This document shows, piece after piece, positions 34,247-42,482 of a DNA stretch of 64,000 nucleotides. The notes below the pieces were generated by a model that ran no database searches, had not been told where the DNA came from, and saw only the letters and a program-made list of their open reading frames with translations. The DNA is from Bradyrhizobium sp. SRL28 (GTDB taxonomy: Bacteria; Pseudomonadota; Alphaproteobacteria; Rhizobiales; Xanthobacteraceae): NCBI RefSeq assembly GCF_018596315.1, contig NZ_JAHEAG010000011.1:1-64000 (forward strand). The letters are read 5' to 3'. The translations under genes and the position numbers were made by a program. Positions within the stretch are counted from its first letter, which is position 1; the number at the start of each line of letters is the position of its first letter.

Positions 34247-35236
34247 ATGGCTACCAACAAGAAGAAAATCTTCGTCACGGAATCGATGTCGCAGCAAGGA
34301 AGAGCGCTACTCCACGCGCGAGACGACATCGAACTCGTCGAATTTCCCAACATGATTTCGCAGGAGGATTTCAATATCAAGCTGAAGGAGCATGCGCCGG
34401 TTCACGGCGTCGCCCTCGGCGGCACCCGCTTCGGCGAGCCCGAGCTCGAATCCTCCAAGGACATGCTGGTGGTGACCCGGATCGGCGTCGGGTTCGACGC
34501 CGTTGACGTTCCAGCACTCAGCCGCCGCAAGGTCCCGCTGATGGTGGCGGGCACCGCCAATTCGCCGTCCGTTGCCGAGCACGCCCTGTTCATGATGCTG
34601 ACGCTCGCCAAGCGCGCGACGGAAATGCATTCGCTCGTCAGGGACGACAAATGGGCTGATCGGCTGGGGATGCTGCCCTACGACCTGTTCGGCAAGACGG
34701 CGCTGATCATAGGTTTTGGGCGCATCGGCACGCGCACCGCCAAGCGCTGCCTCGCGATGGAAATGAACGTCCTGGTTTTCGACCCCTACAAGCCCGCCGC
34801 CGACATCAAGGCCGCCGGCTGCGAACCGGTTGCCGACCTCGACGCCGCGCTGCCGCGTGCCGACTTCGTCAGCATCCATTGCCCGAAGAATCCGGAGACG
34901 GTCGGCATGTTCAATGCTGACAGACTGACGCGGATGAAACCATCAGCCTATCTGATCAACACCGCGCGCGGCGGAATCGTCGATGAGGCCGCGCTGCACG
35001 CCGCGCTGGTGTCCGGCAAGCTTGCCGGCGCCGGCCTCGACGTTTTCGCGCAGGAGCCCCCGCCGGCCGGTCAGGCATTGCTCGCCCTGCCGAACGTCAT
35101 CATGGCGCCCCATGTCGCGGGCGTCACGGTGGAAGCCGTAGACCGGATGAGCGAGCAGACCGCTCGCAACATTCTGAGCGTGCTGGATGGCGATCCCGTG
35201 CGCCAGAACGTGATCAACCAGGACGTGCTCGGCTAA
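34247..35236 (+). CDS. D-2-hydroxyacid dehydrogenase
   Basis: 329 residues of the phosphoglycerate/glyoxylate/hydroxypyruvate reductase family. NAD-binding motif: GKTALIIGFGRIGTRTAKRC with the GxGxxG pattern, acidic residue in VLVFDPYKP. Catalytic residues: Arg in NTARGGIVDEAAL, Glu in QEPP and His in APHVAGVT. It reduces a 2-oxoacid or oxidises a D-2-hydroxyacid with NAD(P). It starts 31 bases after the importer ATPase with CAGGAA before ATG, so it is probably cotranscribed and may act on the imported compound. Confidence 0.9.
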   Translation: MATNKKKIFVTESMSQQGRALLHARDDIELVEFPNMISQEDFNIKLKEHAPVHGVALGGTRFGEPELESSKDMLVVTRIGVGFDAVDVPALSRRKVPLMVAGTANSPSVAEHALFMMLTLAKRATEMHSLVRDDKWADRLGMLPYDLFGKTALIIGFGRIGTRTAKRCLAMEMNVLVFDPYKPAADIKAAGCEPVADLDAALPRADFVSIHCPKNPETVGMFNADRLTRMKPSAYLINTARGGIVDEAALHAALVSGKLAGAGLDVFAQEPPPAGQALLALPNVIMAPHVAGVTVEAVDRMSEQTARNILSVLDGDPVRQNVINQDVLG

Positions 35237-35302
35237 ATCGTCCGCAATAGGTGACCCTGGGCACGGTCGGTCCACAGACCGGCCGGCAAGTGAGGTACGC
35301 GC

Positions 35303-36727
35303 ATGGCCTTCAAGGAATACGGCAATTACGACGCGGTCGGCCTTGCCGAATTGGTTCGGAACAAACAGGTCTCGGCCAAGGAATTGCTCGACGAGGCCAT
35401 TGCCCGCACAGCGAAGGTCGATCCGCAGATCAACGCGGTCGTGGTCAAGCATTACGACTATGCCGAACGCCAGATCGAGCGCGGCCTGCCCGACGGCCCC
35501 TTTACCGGCGTGCCGTTCCTCCTGAAGGACCTCGACCTCCTGGAGGGCACGCGCACGACCTTCGGCGCCACGGTCCTGAAGGATTTCGTGGCCGACCACA
35601 ACGGCACGCTGGTGCAGCGCTTTCTCGATACCGGCGTCTCGATCTTCGGCAAGAGCTCGAGTCCCGAATTCGGCCTGATGCCGACGACGGAGTCGCGCCT
35701 GCATGGGCCGACCCGCAATCCCTGGAATCTCGAGCATTCTCCCGGCGGATCATCGGGCGGCGCGGCGGCGGCGGTGGCCGCCCGCATCCTGCCCGTCGCA
35801 CATGCCAGCGATGGCGGCGGCTCGATCCGGATCCCCGCCTCCGCCTCTGGCGTGTTCGGCCTGAAGCCAACCCGGGCGCGCAATCCGCTCGGCCCCGATC
35901 GCGGCGAAGGCTGGGGCGGATTCGCCTGCGGCCATGTCGTGAGCATCAGCGTGCGCGACAGCGCGGTCATGATGGACGCGATCCACGGCCCGGAGCCATC
36001 GAGCCCCTACGTGGCGCCGCCGCCGGAGCGGCCGTTTTCGCAGGAAGTCGGCCGCAATCCCGGCCAGCTCCGCATCGCCTTCACCGACAAATCGCCGTAT
36101 GGCGACGCCATCGATCCCGAAATCGCGGCGGCCGTGCGGGAAATTGCGAGCCTCCTGGCGGGGCTCGGCCATCACGTCGAGGAACGAGCGCCGGTTCTTG
36201 CCGCCGATCCGGCCGCAGTCATGACGACCATCGTTGGCAGTAACACCGCGCTGACAGTACGACTGATCGAGCAAAGGCTTGGGTGCGACGCGACGGAAAA
36301 CGACTTTGAAATATTGACGCTGGCAAGCGCACACAACGCAAGGAAGACAACTTCGACCGACTATGTCGCCGCCCAGCTCGCAGCCTTCCAGATTTCGCGC
36401 TCGCTGGCGGCTTTCTTTGAGAGCTGCGACGTCTTCCTGTGTCCGACATTGTGCGCGCCGCCGCTGCGCATCGGCGAACTCAACACCATGTCGAAGGATC
36501 TGTCGCACATTGCCCCGATCCTGCGCCGCTATATGCCGGGGACTTCCATGTTCAACATGTCCGGCCAGCCGGCGATGTCGGTGCCGTTGGCCTGGAACAA
36601 GGCCGGATTGCCGCTCGGCATGATGTTCTCAGCCAGGTTCGGCGATGAGGCCACCCTGTTCCGGCTGGCAGGGCAGCTCGAACAGGAGCGACCCTGGAGG
36701 AACAGAATACCGCCGGTATGTGCTTAA
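35303..36727 (+). CDS. Amidase-signature-family hydrolase
   Basis: 474 residues. The Ser-cisSer-Lys triad is complete: K75 in VPFLLKDLD, S150 in GGSSGGAAAA and nucleophile S174 in SDGGGSIRIPAS. The family includes amidases, GatA and 6-aminohexanoate hydrolases; no GatB or GatC lies nearby, so it is a metabolic amidase. It follows the dehydrogenase by 66 bases and probably belongs to the same transcription unit, suggesting an amide or related compound as importer substrate (inference). ATG 35303 follows a GTGAGGT stretch. Confidence 0.9.
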   Translation: MAFKEYGNYDAVGLAELVRNKQVSAKELLDEAIARTAKVDPQINAVVVKHYDYAERQIERGLPDGPFTGVPFLLKDLDLLEGTRTTFGATVLKDFVADHNGTLVQRFLDTGVSIFGKSSSPEFGLMPTTESRLHGPTRNPWNLEHSPGGSSGGAAAAVAARILPVAHASDGGGSIRIPASASGVFGLKPTRARNPLGPDRGEGWGGFACGHVVSISVRDSAVMMDAIHGPEPSSPYVAPPPERPFSQEVGRNPGQLRIAFTDKSPYGDAIDPEIAAAVREIASLLAGLGHHVEERAPVLAADPAAVMTTIVGSNTALTVRLIEQRLGCDATENDFEILTLASAHNARKTTSTDYVAAQLAAFQISRSLAAFFESCDVFLCPTLCAPPLRIGELNTMSKDLSHIAPILRRYMPGTSMFNMSGQPAMSVPLAWNKAGLPLGMMFSARFGDEATLFRLAGQLEQERPWRNRIPPVCA

Positions 36728-36848
36728 ACTCCGCCACAAAAGCGCCACGGATGGACAAAGCTCAGTCTTATTCGGTAACGAGGAAGGACACGGGGCGGCA
36801 ACGGGGACATTGATTCTGCTCACGGCGCTCCGATCCGGAGGCTGAATC

Positions 36849-37274
36849 GTGACTCGAAGCGACCCGACCGACAACGCGCTGGCAGCCATCGCCAGCATTC
36901 TCGACCGCCCGGAGAGCCATCGCGAGCCCGAAAAGCCCGCGGTCGCGGAGCATGCGCCCGTGGCCCCTCCGCCGATCCCCGTGTCCCCTCCACCGATTGA
37001 GGCTCACGGCTACTCCAGGTTCGGCCCTGGGCCGATGGCCTCGATCCGCTTCAAGTGGACGGTCCGCCTCGACAATGGCGACTACTATGTCGACGAGACC
37101 ATCGGGGAGAATTCCGCTCCGATCGTCAACGGCCCGATGTCGAGGGAAGCCGCGGTCCAGATGGTGGACGATCGCCAAAGCGACGCACGTCGGCGCTTCG
37201 AGCAATTGAAGAGCGAGATGACCGGACGCAGCGCCGCCGCCAATCTGGCTCACAAGGACAGTGCCGAGGCGTAA
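36849..37274 (+). CDS. Hypothetical protein with proline-rich linker, 141 aa
   Basis: I do not recognise this protein. An acidic N-terminal 35 residues is followed by a proline-rich linker (PVAPPPIPVSPPPIEAHGYS), then a compact part with SIRFKWTVRLDNGDYYVDET that looks like a beta-rich domain, and a helical tail (VDDRQSDARRRFEQLKSEM). There is no signal peptide. The start is GTG 36849 with GGAGG seven bases upstream. It lies 121 bases after the amidase gene and is followed by a palindromic repeat. Confidence 0.7.
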   Translation: MTRSDPTDNALAAIASILDRPESHREPEKPAVAEHAPVAPPPIPVSPPPIEAHGYSRFGPGPMASIRFKWTVRLDNGDYYVDETIGENSAPIVNGPMSREAAVQMVDDRQSDARRRFEQLKSEMTGRSAAANLAHKDSAEA

Positions 37275-37314
37275 CCTTCCGGCGCTGCAAGACGTAGTGG
37301 GGGATTGTCCCACC

Positions 37315-37396
37315 GTCATGCCCGGGCTTGTCCGGGCATCCACGTCTTCACTCGGGCCCCAAGGACGTGGATGGCCGGGACAAGCCCGGCCATGAC
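37315..37396. repeat. Large intergenic palindrome of Bradyrhizobium type
   Basis: GTCATGCCCGGGCTTGTCC ... ATCCACGTC is mirrored by GACGTGGAT ... GGACAAGCCCGGCCATGAC. The arms are about 33 bases with a few mismatches. This is a common dispersed palindrome in Bradyrhizobium and relatives; here it lies between two convergent genes. Confidence 0.75.
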
Positions 37397-37427
37397 AACT
37401 CTTTGAGATGGAGCGCTGCTCTAACAG

Positions 37428-37940
37428 TTATCTCGGCGGTCCCAGAAAATCCTTCTTGGCAAGATCGACGCCGGCATGGCGCAGGATGTCGTAGGCCGTC
37501 GTGACGTGAAAAAAGAACTGCGGCACGCTGAACGTCAGCAGCAGTGATTTTCCGGTGAATTTTCGCTGGGTGCCGTTCTTGAAAGTGAAAGCGACTTCCT
37601 TGTCGGCTGCGGCATCGATCTCGGCCCGCGGCAAGCCTTGCACGAAATCGATCGCCGCTGAAATCCGCGCCTTGAGTTCGGGGATATCGGGCTCGGTGTC
37701 TGAAAATGTGTGGGGAGCACGGCCAGCCAGCAGCCCGCCGGCAACGACCGCATGCCGGTTGGCTTCTCCCACCTGCTGCTTCAGGCTGTACATCGTGGGC
37801 GAGAGCCGCATGTCGAGAAGGACGGCAGGGTCGATGTTCCGGGCTTCGGCATGTGCCGAGGCCTGATCGAGAAGACCAGACAGATTCCCAAGATACGGCA
37901 CGAACACGCCGACGGAAGCTTCGTGAAGCGAAATGGTCAC
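37428..37940 (-). CDS. DUF1993-family protein
   Basis: 170 residues. The pattern MTISLHEASVGVFVPYLGNL, LLDMRLSPTMYSLKQQV, FTGKSLLLTFSVPQFFFHVT and AYDILRHAGVDL with a C-terminal KKDFLG is that of DUF1993, a helical-bundle family related to the DinB fold. Histidines that could bind metal are in FHVTTAYDILRHAG. Function not established. Convergent with the hypothetical gene, divergent from the PheC-like gene with 95 bases between. Confidence 0.85.
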   Translation of the reverse strand: MTISLHEASVGVFVPYLGNLSGLLDQASAHAEARNIDPAVLLDMRLSPTMYSLKQQVGEANRHAVVAGGLLAGRAPHTFSDTEPDIPELKARISAAIDFVQGLPRAEIDAAADKEVAFTFKNGTQRKFTGKSLLLTFSVPQFFFHVTTAYDILRHAGVDLAKKDFLGPPR

Positions 37941-38035
37941 GTTTCGATTTCTCCGGCTGGCTCCGCGTTGGTATCTGGTTTAAATCGGCGCCATCGCTTC
38001 AGAATGTCATCTATTTCGACAGTGGAGAAGACGTG

Positions 38036-38815
38036 ATGCTTCGAGTGTTGACCAGTCTTGCAATCGCCCTGCTGTGGACGGTTTCCGTACACGCGCAGCA
38101 GCCGGCGAATTCCCGCCTCGACGACATCATCAAGCGTGGCACGCTGCGGGTCGGTATGACCGGCGACTATCGTCCCTTCACCTATTTCGACAAGACGACG
38201 TCGAAATTTACCGGTTTCGATGTCGACATGGCGGAAGCACTTGGCAAGGCGCTCGGCGTCAAGGTCGAATTCGTTCAGACGGCGTGGCCGGAGCTGATGA
38301 AGGATTTCGAAGCCGACAATTTTGACATCGCGATGGGCGGCGTCTCGATCACGCTCGACCGGCAGAAGAAGGGAATGTTCTCGACGCCGATCATGCGCGA
38401 GGGCAAGACGCCAATCGCCCGCTGTGCCGACAAGGACAAGTATGAGACCATCTCCGATATCGACAAATCAGGCACGCGCGTCATCGTCAATCCCGGCGGC
38501 ACCAATGAACGCTTCGCCAAGGCGAACATCAAGAACGCCGAGATCAAGATGTGGAACGACAACGTCACGATTTTCGACGAAATCGCCAAGGGCAACGCCG
38601 ACCTGATGATGACTGACTCTTCCGAAACCCGCTACCAGCAGAAACAGCACCCGGGCGTGCTTTGCGCGGTGCATCCGGAAAAGCCGTTCGACTTTGCCGA
38701 GAAGGCCTATTGGCTGCAGCGCGACATCGTGCTGAAGGCCTTTGTCGATCAGTGGCTGCACATCGCCGCGGAGGACGGCAGCTTCAGGAAAATCTATGCC
38801 GCCTGGTTCGATTGA
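38036..38815 (+). CDS. Periplasmic PheC-like cyclohexadienyl dehydratase / amino-acid binding protein
   Basis: 259 residues. Signal peptide (about 21 residues, ending SVHAQ). The body follows the periplasmic cyclohexadienyl dehydratase of Pseudomonas segment by segment: LRVGMTGDYRPFTYFD, GFDVDMAEALGKALGVKVEF, IVNPGGTNERFAKANIK, NVTIFDEIAKGNADLMMTD, PGVLCAVHPEKPFDFAEKAY and VDQWLHIA. PheC makes phenylpyruvate from prephenate, or phenylalanine from arogenate, and evolved from amino-acid binding proteins, so either activity is possible. No ABC permease lies adjacent, which favours an enzyme. ATG 38036 has GGAGAAG upstream; the longer frame from 37706 overlaps the DUF1993 gene. Confidence 0.82.
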   Translation: MLRVLTSLAIALLWTVSVHAQQPANSRLDDIIKRGTLRVGMTGDYRPFTYFDKTTSKFTGFDVDMAEALGKALGVKVEFVQTAWPELMKDFEADNFDIAMGGVSITLDRQKKGMFSTPIMREGKTPIARCADKDKYETISDIDKSGTRVIVNPGGTNERFAKANIKNAEIKMWNDNVTIFDEIAKGNADLMMTDSSETRYQQKQHPGVLCAVHPEKPFDFAEKAYWLQRDIVLKAFVDQWLHIAAEDGSFRKIYAAWFD

Positions 38816-38929
38816 TTCCTGGCTGGACGAGCCTGTTTTGGCAGGAAATTGACCGTCAATTGGGGGCTATTTAGACTGCCAGGATCGAATTTGAACCAAA
38901 GCCGCTAGTACACGACTCATAATTTGAAA

Positions 38930-38943
38930 GTGATCTGGATCAC
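38930..38943. promoter_or_regulatory. CRP-like palindrome GTGATCTGGATCAC
   Basis: GTGA-N6-TCAC, a full palindrome with CRP-type rather than FixK-type half sites. The centre is 71 bases upstream of the DUF2147 start. It could bind another CRP/FNR family member, or FixK2 weakly. Confidence 0.5.
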
Positions 38944-39007
38944 GTTGGGTGAAGCTATTTGCGTAATAGCTTCGGGGGTGGGGTTCCCTGCTCAGGAGGT
39001 CGCAACA

Positions 39008-39838
39008 ATGAAGAAGAGTCTCGCTATCGCCGTGCTCCTGCTGGCGAGCAGCCTCACCGCCGCGCAGGCCCAGTACACGTTTGAATATGGTGGCCGCACC
39101 ATCACCATCGATCCCGATCGCGGCACGGTTCAAATTCCTGGCGTCTACGATAATACCGGCAAGAAGGCCAAGCGCCCGCGTGGCGAGGAAGGCGACCTCG
39201 ATCGTCCGACCAGAAAGGCGCCGCAGCAGGCGAAGACCGCTCCACAGGCTGCCCCCGAGGCGGCAACCCCGGCTGCGCCTGCACCGGCTGAACAGGCGGC
39301 TGCGCCTGTACCAGCCGCCCCTGCTCCGGCCGCTCCAACCACCACATCGAGGAGCGAGCCCTCGGCCGCCACAGCAGCCGTTGCGCCGGCGGATACTGCT
39401 GCGCCTGCGCCAGCACCGCCCGCTGCTCCTCAAGCCGCTCCGGCCGCGCCGCCCGCGCCTGCTCCCGTTGCCGCGCCAGCGCCACCGCCGCCGCAACAGA
39501 AACAGGCCGCCGCCCCGGCAGCTTCGACACTTCCGTCTGCGAACTCACCGCTCGGCGTGTGGCTGACGGAGGAGAAGGAAGGCAAGGTGCGGATCGAACA
39601 GTGCGGCCCCAATATCTGCGGCTATTCCGTCGACAAGAAATCGAACCAGAACGGCGAGCAGGTCCTGATCAACATGAAGCCCGGCAAGGACAAGTGGAGC
39701 GGCCGGATTTTCGATCCGAATTCCGGCAGCACCTACGATTCGACGATCGCGCTGAAGGGCACCGACAGCCTGCGCGTTCAGGGCTGCGCCTTTGGCGGCA
39801 TGTTCTGTGGCGGTCAGACCTGGACTCGCGTCAACTGA
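39008..39838 (+). CDS. Exported DUF2147 protein with Ala/Pro-rich linker
   Basis: 276 residues. Signal peptide (about 21 residues, ending TAAQAQ), a short N-terminal part (YTFEYGGRTITIDPDRGTVQ), a long low-complexity linker of A and P (about 75-175), and a C-terminal DUF2147 domain (SPLGVWLTEEKEGKVRIEQC ... WSGRIFDPNSGSTYDS ... GMFCGGQTWTRV) with four cysteines. DUF2147 is a lipocalin-like beta domain of unknown role. The linker suggests a cell-wall- or membrane-spanning spacer. ATG 39008 has a perfect AGGAGGT seven bases upstream; a longer frame starts in the promoter region. Confidence 0.85.
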   Translation: MKKSLAIAVLLLASSLTAAQAQYTFEYGGRTITIDPDRGTVQIPGVYDNTGKKAKRPRGEEGDLDRPTRKAPQQAKTAPQAAPEAATPAAPAPAEQAAAPVPAAPAPAAPTTTSRSEPSAATAAVAPADTAAPAPAPPAAPQAAPAAPPAPAPVAAPAPPPPQQKQAAAPAASTLPSANSPLGVWLTEEKEGKVRIEQCGPNICGYSVDKKSNQNGEQVLINMKPGKDKWSGRIFDPNSGSTYDSTIALKGTDSLRVQGCAFGGMFCGGQTWTRVN

Positions 39839-39865
39839 CTGGCAAGCACTGCTGCGCATTCAACG

Positions 39866-39891
39866 AAGCCCCGCCGCATCGCGGGGCTTTT
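39866..39891 (+). terminator. Rho-independent terminator after the DUF2147 gene
   Basis: AAGCCCCGC pairs with GCGGGGCTT around CGCATC and is followed by a TTTT tract. Confidence 0.85.
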
Positions 39892-39990
39892 CGCTGCGCC
39901 CCGTCATCGCGTTCTGACGCGTGATGACCGTCACAGCCGTCATGCTACCATTGTCAGACCCTGATCGTGTCCAAACCAAAGGGGCACGTC

Positions 39991-40344
39991 ATGGTAACGT
40001 CTCGGAAATCCTTAGTTGTCGCTTCGCTGCTTGCTGCACTGGGCTTTGCGACACCATCCGCAGCCGCGACATTCGACGGCGCCTGGAATGTGCAGATCGC
40101 CTCGTCGAACGCCGCCTGCAGCAGCGGCGCATCGGTCTCGATCGGAATCAGCAACGGCCAAATCGCCTCGAACAGCGCGACTGTAACGGCGTCCGGCCGC
40201 GTCGCAGATGCCGGTAACATCAGCGTGACATTGTCGAGCGGCCTGAAGCACGCGGTCGGCACCGGTCGCCTCTCAGGTACCTCGGGCTCAGGCACCTGGC
40301 GTGCCGCCCTTTGCTCGGGCACCTGGACGGCGCAGCGAAACTAG
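39991..40344 (+). CDS. Small exported protein, 117 aa
   Basis: Signal peptide (MVTSRKSLVVASLLAALGFA ... PSAAA), then FDGAWNVQIASSNAACSSGA, a Ser/Gly/Thr-rich beta segment, and GSGTWRAALCSGTWTAQRN. Two cysteines could form one disulfide. The FDGxWxV start and GTWRA ending recur in small secreted proteins of Bradyrhizobium, but no function is known to me. ATG 39991 has AAAGGGG upstream; the frame itself begins at GTG 39967. Confidence 0.72.
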   Translation: MVTSRKSLVVASLLAALGFATPSAAATFDGAWNVQIASSNAACSSGASVSIGISNGQIASNSATVTASGRVADAGNISVTLSSGLKHAVGTGRLSGTSGSGTWRAALCSGTWTAQRN

Positions 40345-40356
40345 AAATCAAAAATC

Positions 40357-40396
40357 TAGAGCCCCGTTCCGATTCCATCGGAACGAAAAGGCTCTA
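40357..40396. terminator. Nested hairpin between convergent genes
   Basis: TAGAGCC/GGCTCTA form the outer stem and GTTCCGAT/ATCGGAAC the inner one. The element covers the stop of the cupin gene and follows the small exported protein. This sequence type is repeated in Bradyrhizobium genomes and probably ends transcription in both directions. Confidence 0.65.
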
Positions 40397-40798
40397 ACCG
40401 AGCTTCGCCGAATACTCCGCGTCAGTCACGTGCTCCATCCAGTTCACATAGCTGCCGTCGGCCGCTTCCTGCATGGCAATGTGGGTCATGGCGTTGGTCG
40501 GCGAAGCGCCATGCCAGTGCTTCTCGCCGGGCGGAATCCAGACGACATCACCGGGGCGAATTTCCCTGATCGGTCCGCCTTTGGCCTGCACCCGGCCGAC
40601 CCCTGAGATGACATAGAGCGTCTGGCCTAGCGGATGCGTGTGCCAGGCCGTGCGCGCGCCAGGCTCAAAAGAGACGCGCGTCGAGGCCAGCCGTGCCGGC
40701 GCCTCGGTCTGGATGATGGGATCCTGCAGCACCGTACCGGTAAAATATTCGGATGGCGCCCGGCGCGTCGGCCGGGAGCCCGCGAGATGGATTTCCAT
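40394..40798 (-). CDS. Cupin-domain protein
   Basis: 134 residues, one cupin barrel. Metal motif 1 is TAWHTHPLGQTLYVISGVG and motif 2 is PGDVVWIPPGEKHWHGASPT, giving three histidines for a metal ion. It resembles cupins next to carboxymuconolactone decarboxylases. Single-domain enzyme or sugar/acid binding protein; reaction unknown. It follows the RraA-family gene by 24 bases on the same strand, so they are an operon. Confidence 0.87.
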   Translation of the reverse strand: MEIHLAGSRPTRRAPSEYFTGTVLQDPIIQTEAPARLASTRVSFEPGARTAWHTHPLGQTLYVISGVGRVQAKGGPIREIRPGDVVWIPPGEKHWHGASPTNAMTHIAMQEAADGSYVNWMEHVTDAEYSAKLG

Positions 40799-40822
40799 GG
40801 AGTTGTCTCCCTTTTTCTCAGG

Positions 40823-41521
40823 TTATTTCTTGCTGGCCGCGTAGCGCGCCTTGGTCTCGGCGTTCATCGGATAGAGGCCGGGCAATGCCGCGCCGTTGTT
40901 CACCTCGTTGACGATCCAGGCTTCCATCCGCTCCTGCTCCGGCCCTTCGGCCAGCACATGGTCGAGCAGCGCCTGCGGGATCAGCACCGCGCCGTCCTGG
41001 TCGGCGACGACGATGTCGTTCGGGAATACCGCGACCCCGCCGCAGCCGATCGGCTCGCCCCAGCCGACGAAGGTCAGCCCGGCCACGGACGGCGGAGCCG
41101 CGAAGCCGTCGCACCACACGGGCAAATTGGTGCCGAGTACGCCTTCAATGTCGCGCACGACACCGTCAGTGATCAGCGCCGCAACCCCGCGCTTCACCAT
41201 GCGCGCGCACAGAATGTCGCCGAAGATACCCGCGTCGGTCTCGCCCATGGCATCGACCACAGCAATGCAGCCTTTCGGCATGGCTTCAATCGCGGTGCGG
41301 GTCGAGATCGGCGACGACCAGGACTCAGGTGTTGCCAGATCTTCGCGTGCCGGCACGAAACGCAACGTAAACGCCGGTCCGACCAGCCGCGGCTGCCCGG
41401 GCCGCAGCGGTTTGGTGCCGCGCATCCAGATGTTTCGCAGGCCCTTCTTGAGCAGCACGGTGGTGATGGTGGCGGTGGATACGCCGGACAGGGTTGCGAT
41501 GGCTTCGGGGGACAGGGACAT
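40823..41521 (-). CDS. RraA-family protein (aldolase / RNase E inhibitor fold)
   Basis: 232 residues. The family core is clear: CIAVVDAMGETDAGIFGDILCARMVKRG, then GVVRDIEGVLGTNLPVWC, PNDIVVADQDGAVLIP. RraA-like proteins with this organisation are usually 4-hydroxy-4-methyl-2-oxoglutarate/oxaloacetate lyases with a divalent metal rather than RNase regulators. The extra C-terminal helix (LLDHVLAEGPEQERMEAWIV) is typical of that branch. ATG 41521 (MSLSPEAIATL) is chosen over the longer frame. It forms an operon with the cupin gene. Confidence 0.85.
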   Translation of the reverse strand: MSLSPEAIATLSGVSTATITTVLLKKGLRNIWMRGTKPLRPGQPRLVGPAFTLRFVPAREDLATPESWSSPISTRTAIEAMPKGCIAVVDAMGETDAGIFGDILCARMVKRGVAALITDGVVRDIEGVLGTNLPVWCDGFAAPPSVAGLTFVGWGEPIGCGGVAVFPNDIVVADQDGAVLIPQALLDHVLAEGPEQERMEAWIVNEVNNGAALPGLYPMNAETKARYAASKK

Positions 41522-41750
41522 CTGGACAGCAGGCTCCGGAGGGAATGGGTGAAAGGTAGCGCATCTTGCGGGGCGCGGGCATCGCGTCAAGGGCTCGTGG
41601 AAAAGAAGCGCGATCACAACATCTTATCGTCGGCATGCAGATTAATTTATTGAACTTACTGGCTGATTTCGCGCGAAGCGAATTCCACTCACGCCCAAAA
41701 CACGCTACAGCTTGGGGCGAGCACAGAAGCTGTGAGACAGTAACGAGGCC

Positions 41751-42482
41751 ATGGCCGCGACGCTTCCCCCGCCCCGCCTTTTGCCGAGTGGCGACTGCGC
41801 CATCACGGTGGAATTCAGCCGCAACATCGACGATGCCGCCAACCGGCGGGTGCTGGCGCTCGACCGCGCCATGACTGCTGAGCCGCTCACGGGTGTCACC
41901 GAGACGGTGCCGACCTATCGCTCGCTGCTGGTGCACTACGATCCTGTGCTGGTCGATTTCGACAAGCTTGGCGAAAAGATTCTCGCCCTCGCGCAGCGGC
42001 CGGTACCGGCAACGATAAAGACCCGGCGCTGGCGCATTCCGGTGGTCTATGGCGGCGAGCACGGCGTCGACCTCGAGGATGTCGCCAAAACCCTCAACAC
42101 CACGCCCGACGACATCGTGGCGCGGCATGTCGCCGGCGACTACCGGGTCGCCATGATCGGATTTACGCCCGGCTGGTCCTATCTCAGCGGGTTGGAGAAG
42201 TCCCTGCACATGCCGCGGCGGCAGAACCCACGTCTGCTGACGCCGGCCGGCACCATCTCGATCGGCGGGGTGCAGACCGGCGTGCAGTGCCTGGCCGGCC
42301 CGAGCGGCTGGCACCTTCTGGGACGGACGGCGGTCCGCACCTATCAACTGCATCGCGATCCGATCTTCCTGCTGGAGCCGGGCGACAACGTCACCTTTGC
42401 AGCCATCGATGCCAAGACCTTCGCGGAGCAGGATCGCGCCGCCGAAGCTGGCGAATTCATTGCCGAGCAGATCGCCTCATGA
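41751..42482 (+). CDS. pxpB: 5-oxoprolinase subunit B
   Basis: 243 residues of the KipI/PxpB family. Seen: RLLPSGDCAITVEFSRNID at the start, VVYGGEHGVDLEDVA, and GFTPGWSYLSGLEKSLHMPR with AGTISIGGVQTGVQCLAGPSG. PxpA, B and C together hydrolyse 5-oxoproline to glutamate with ATP. Its stop overlaps the pxpC start by four bases (ATGA). GAGG lies just before ATG 41751. Confidence 0.93.
   Translation: MAATLPPPRLLPSGDCAITVEFSRNIDDAANRRVLALDRAMTAEPLTGVTETVPTYRSLLVHYDPVLVDFDKLGEKILALAQRPVPATIKTRRWRIPVVYGGEHGVDLEDVAKTLNTTPDDIVARHVAGDYRVAMIGFTPGWSYLSGLEKSLHMPRRQNPRLLTPAGTISIGGVQTGVQCLAGPSGWHLLGRTAVRTYQLHRDPIFLLEPGDNVTFAAIDAKTFAEQDRAAEAGEFIAEQIAS

Noticed and set aside
37315-37396. Palindrome considered as attachment site or mobile element end
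   Set aside because: It is a dispersed intergenic palindrome with no integrase, tRNA or direct repeats nearby.
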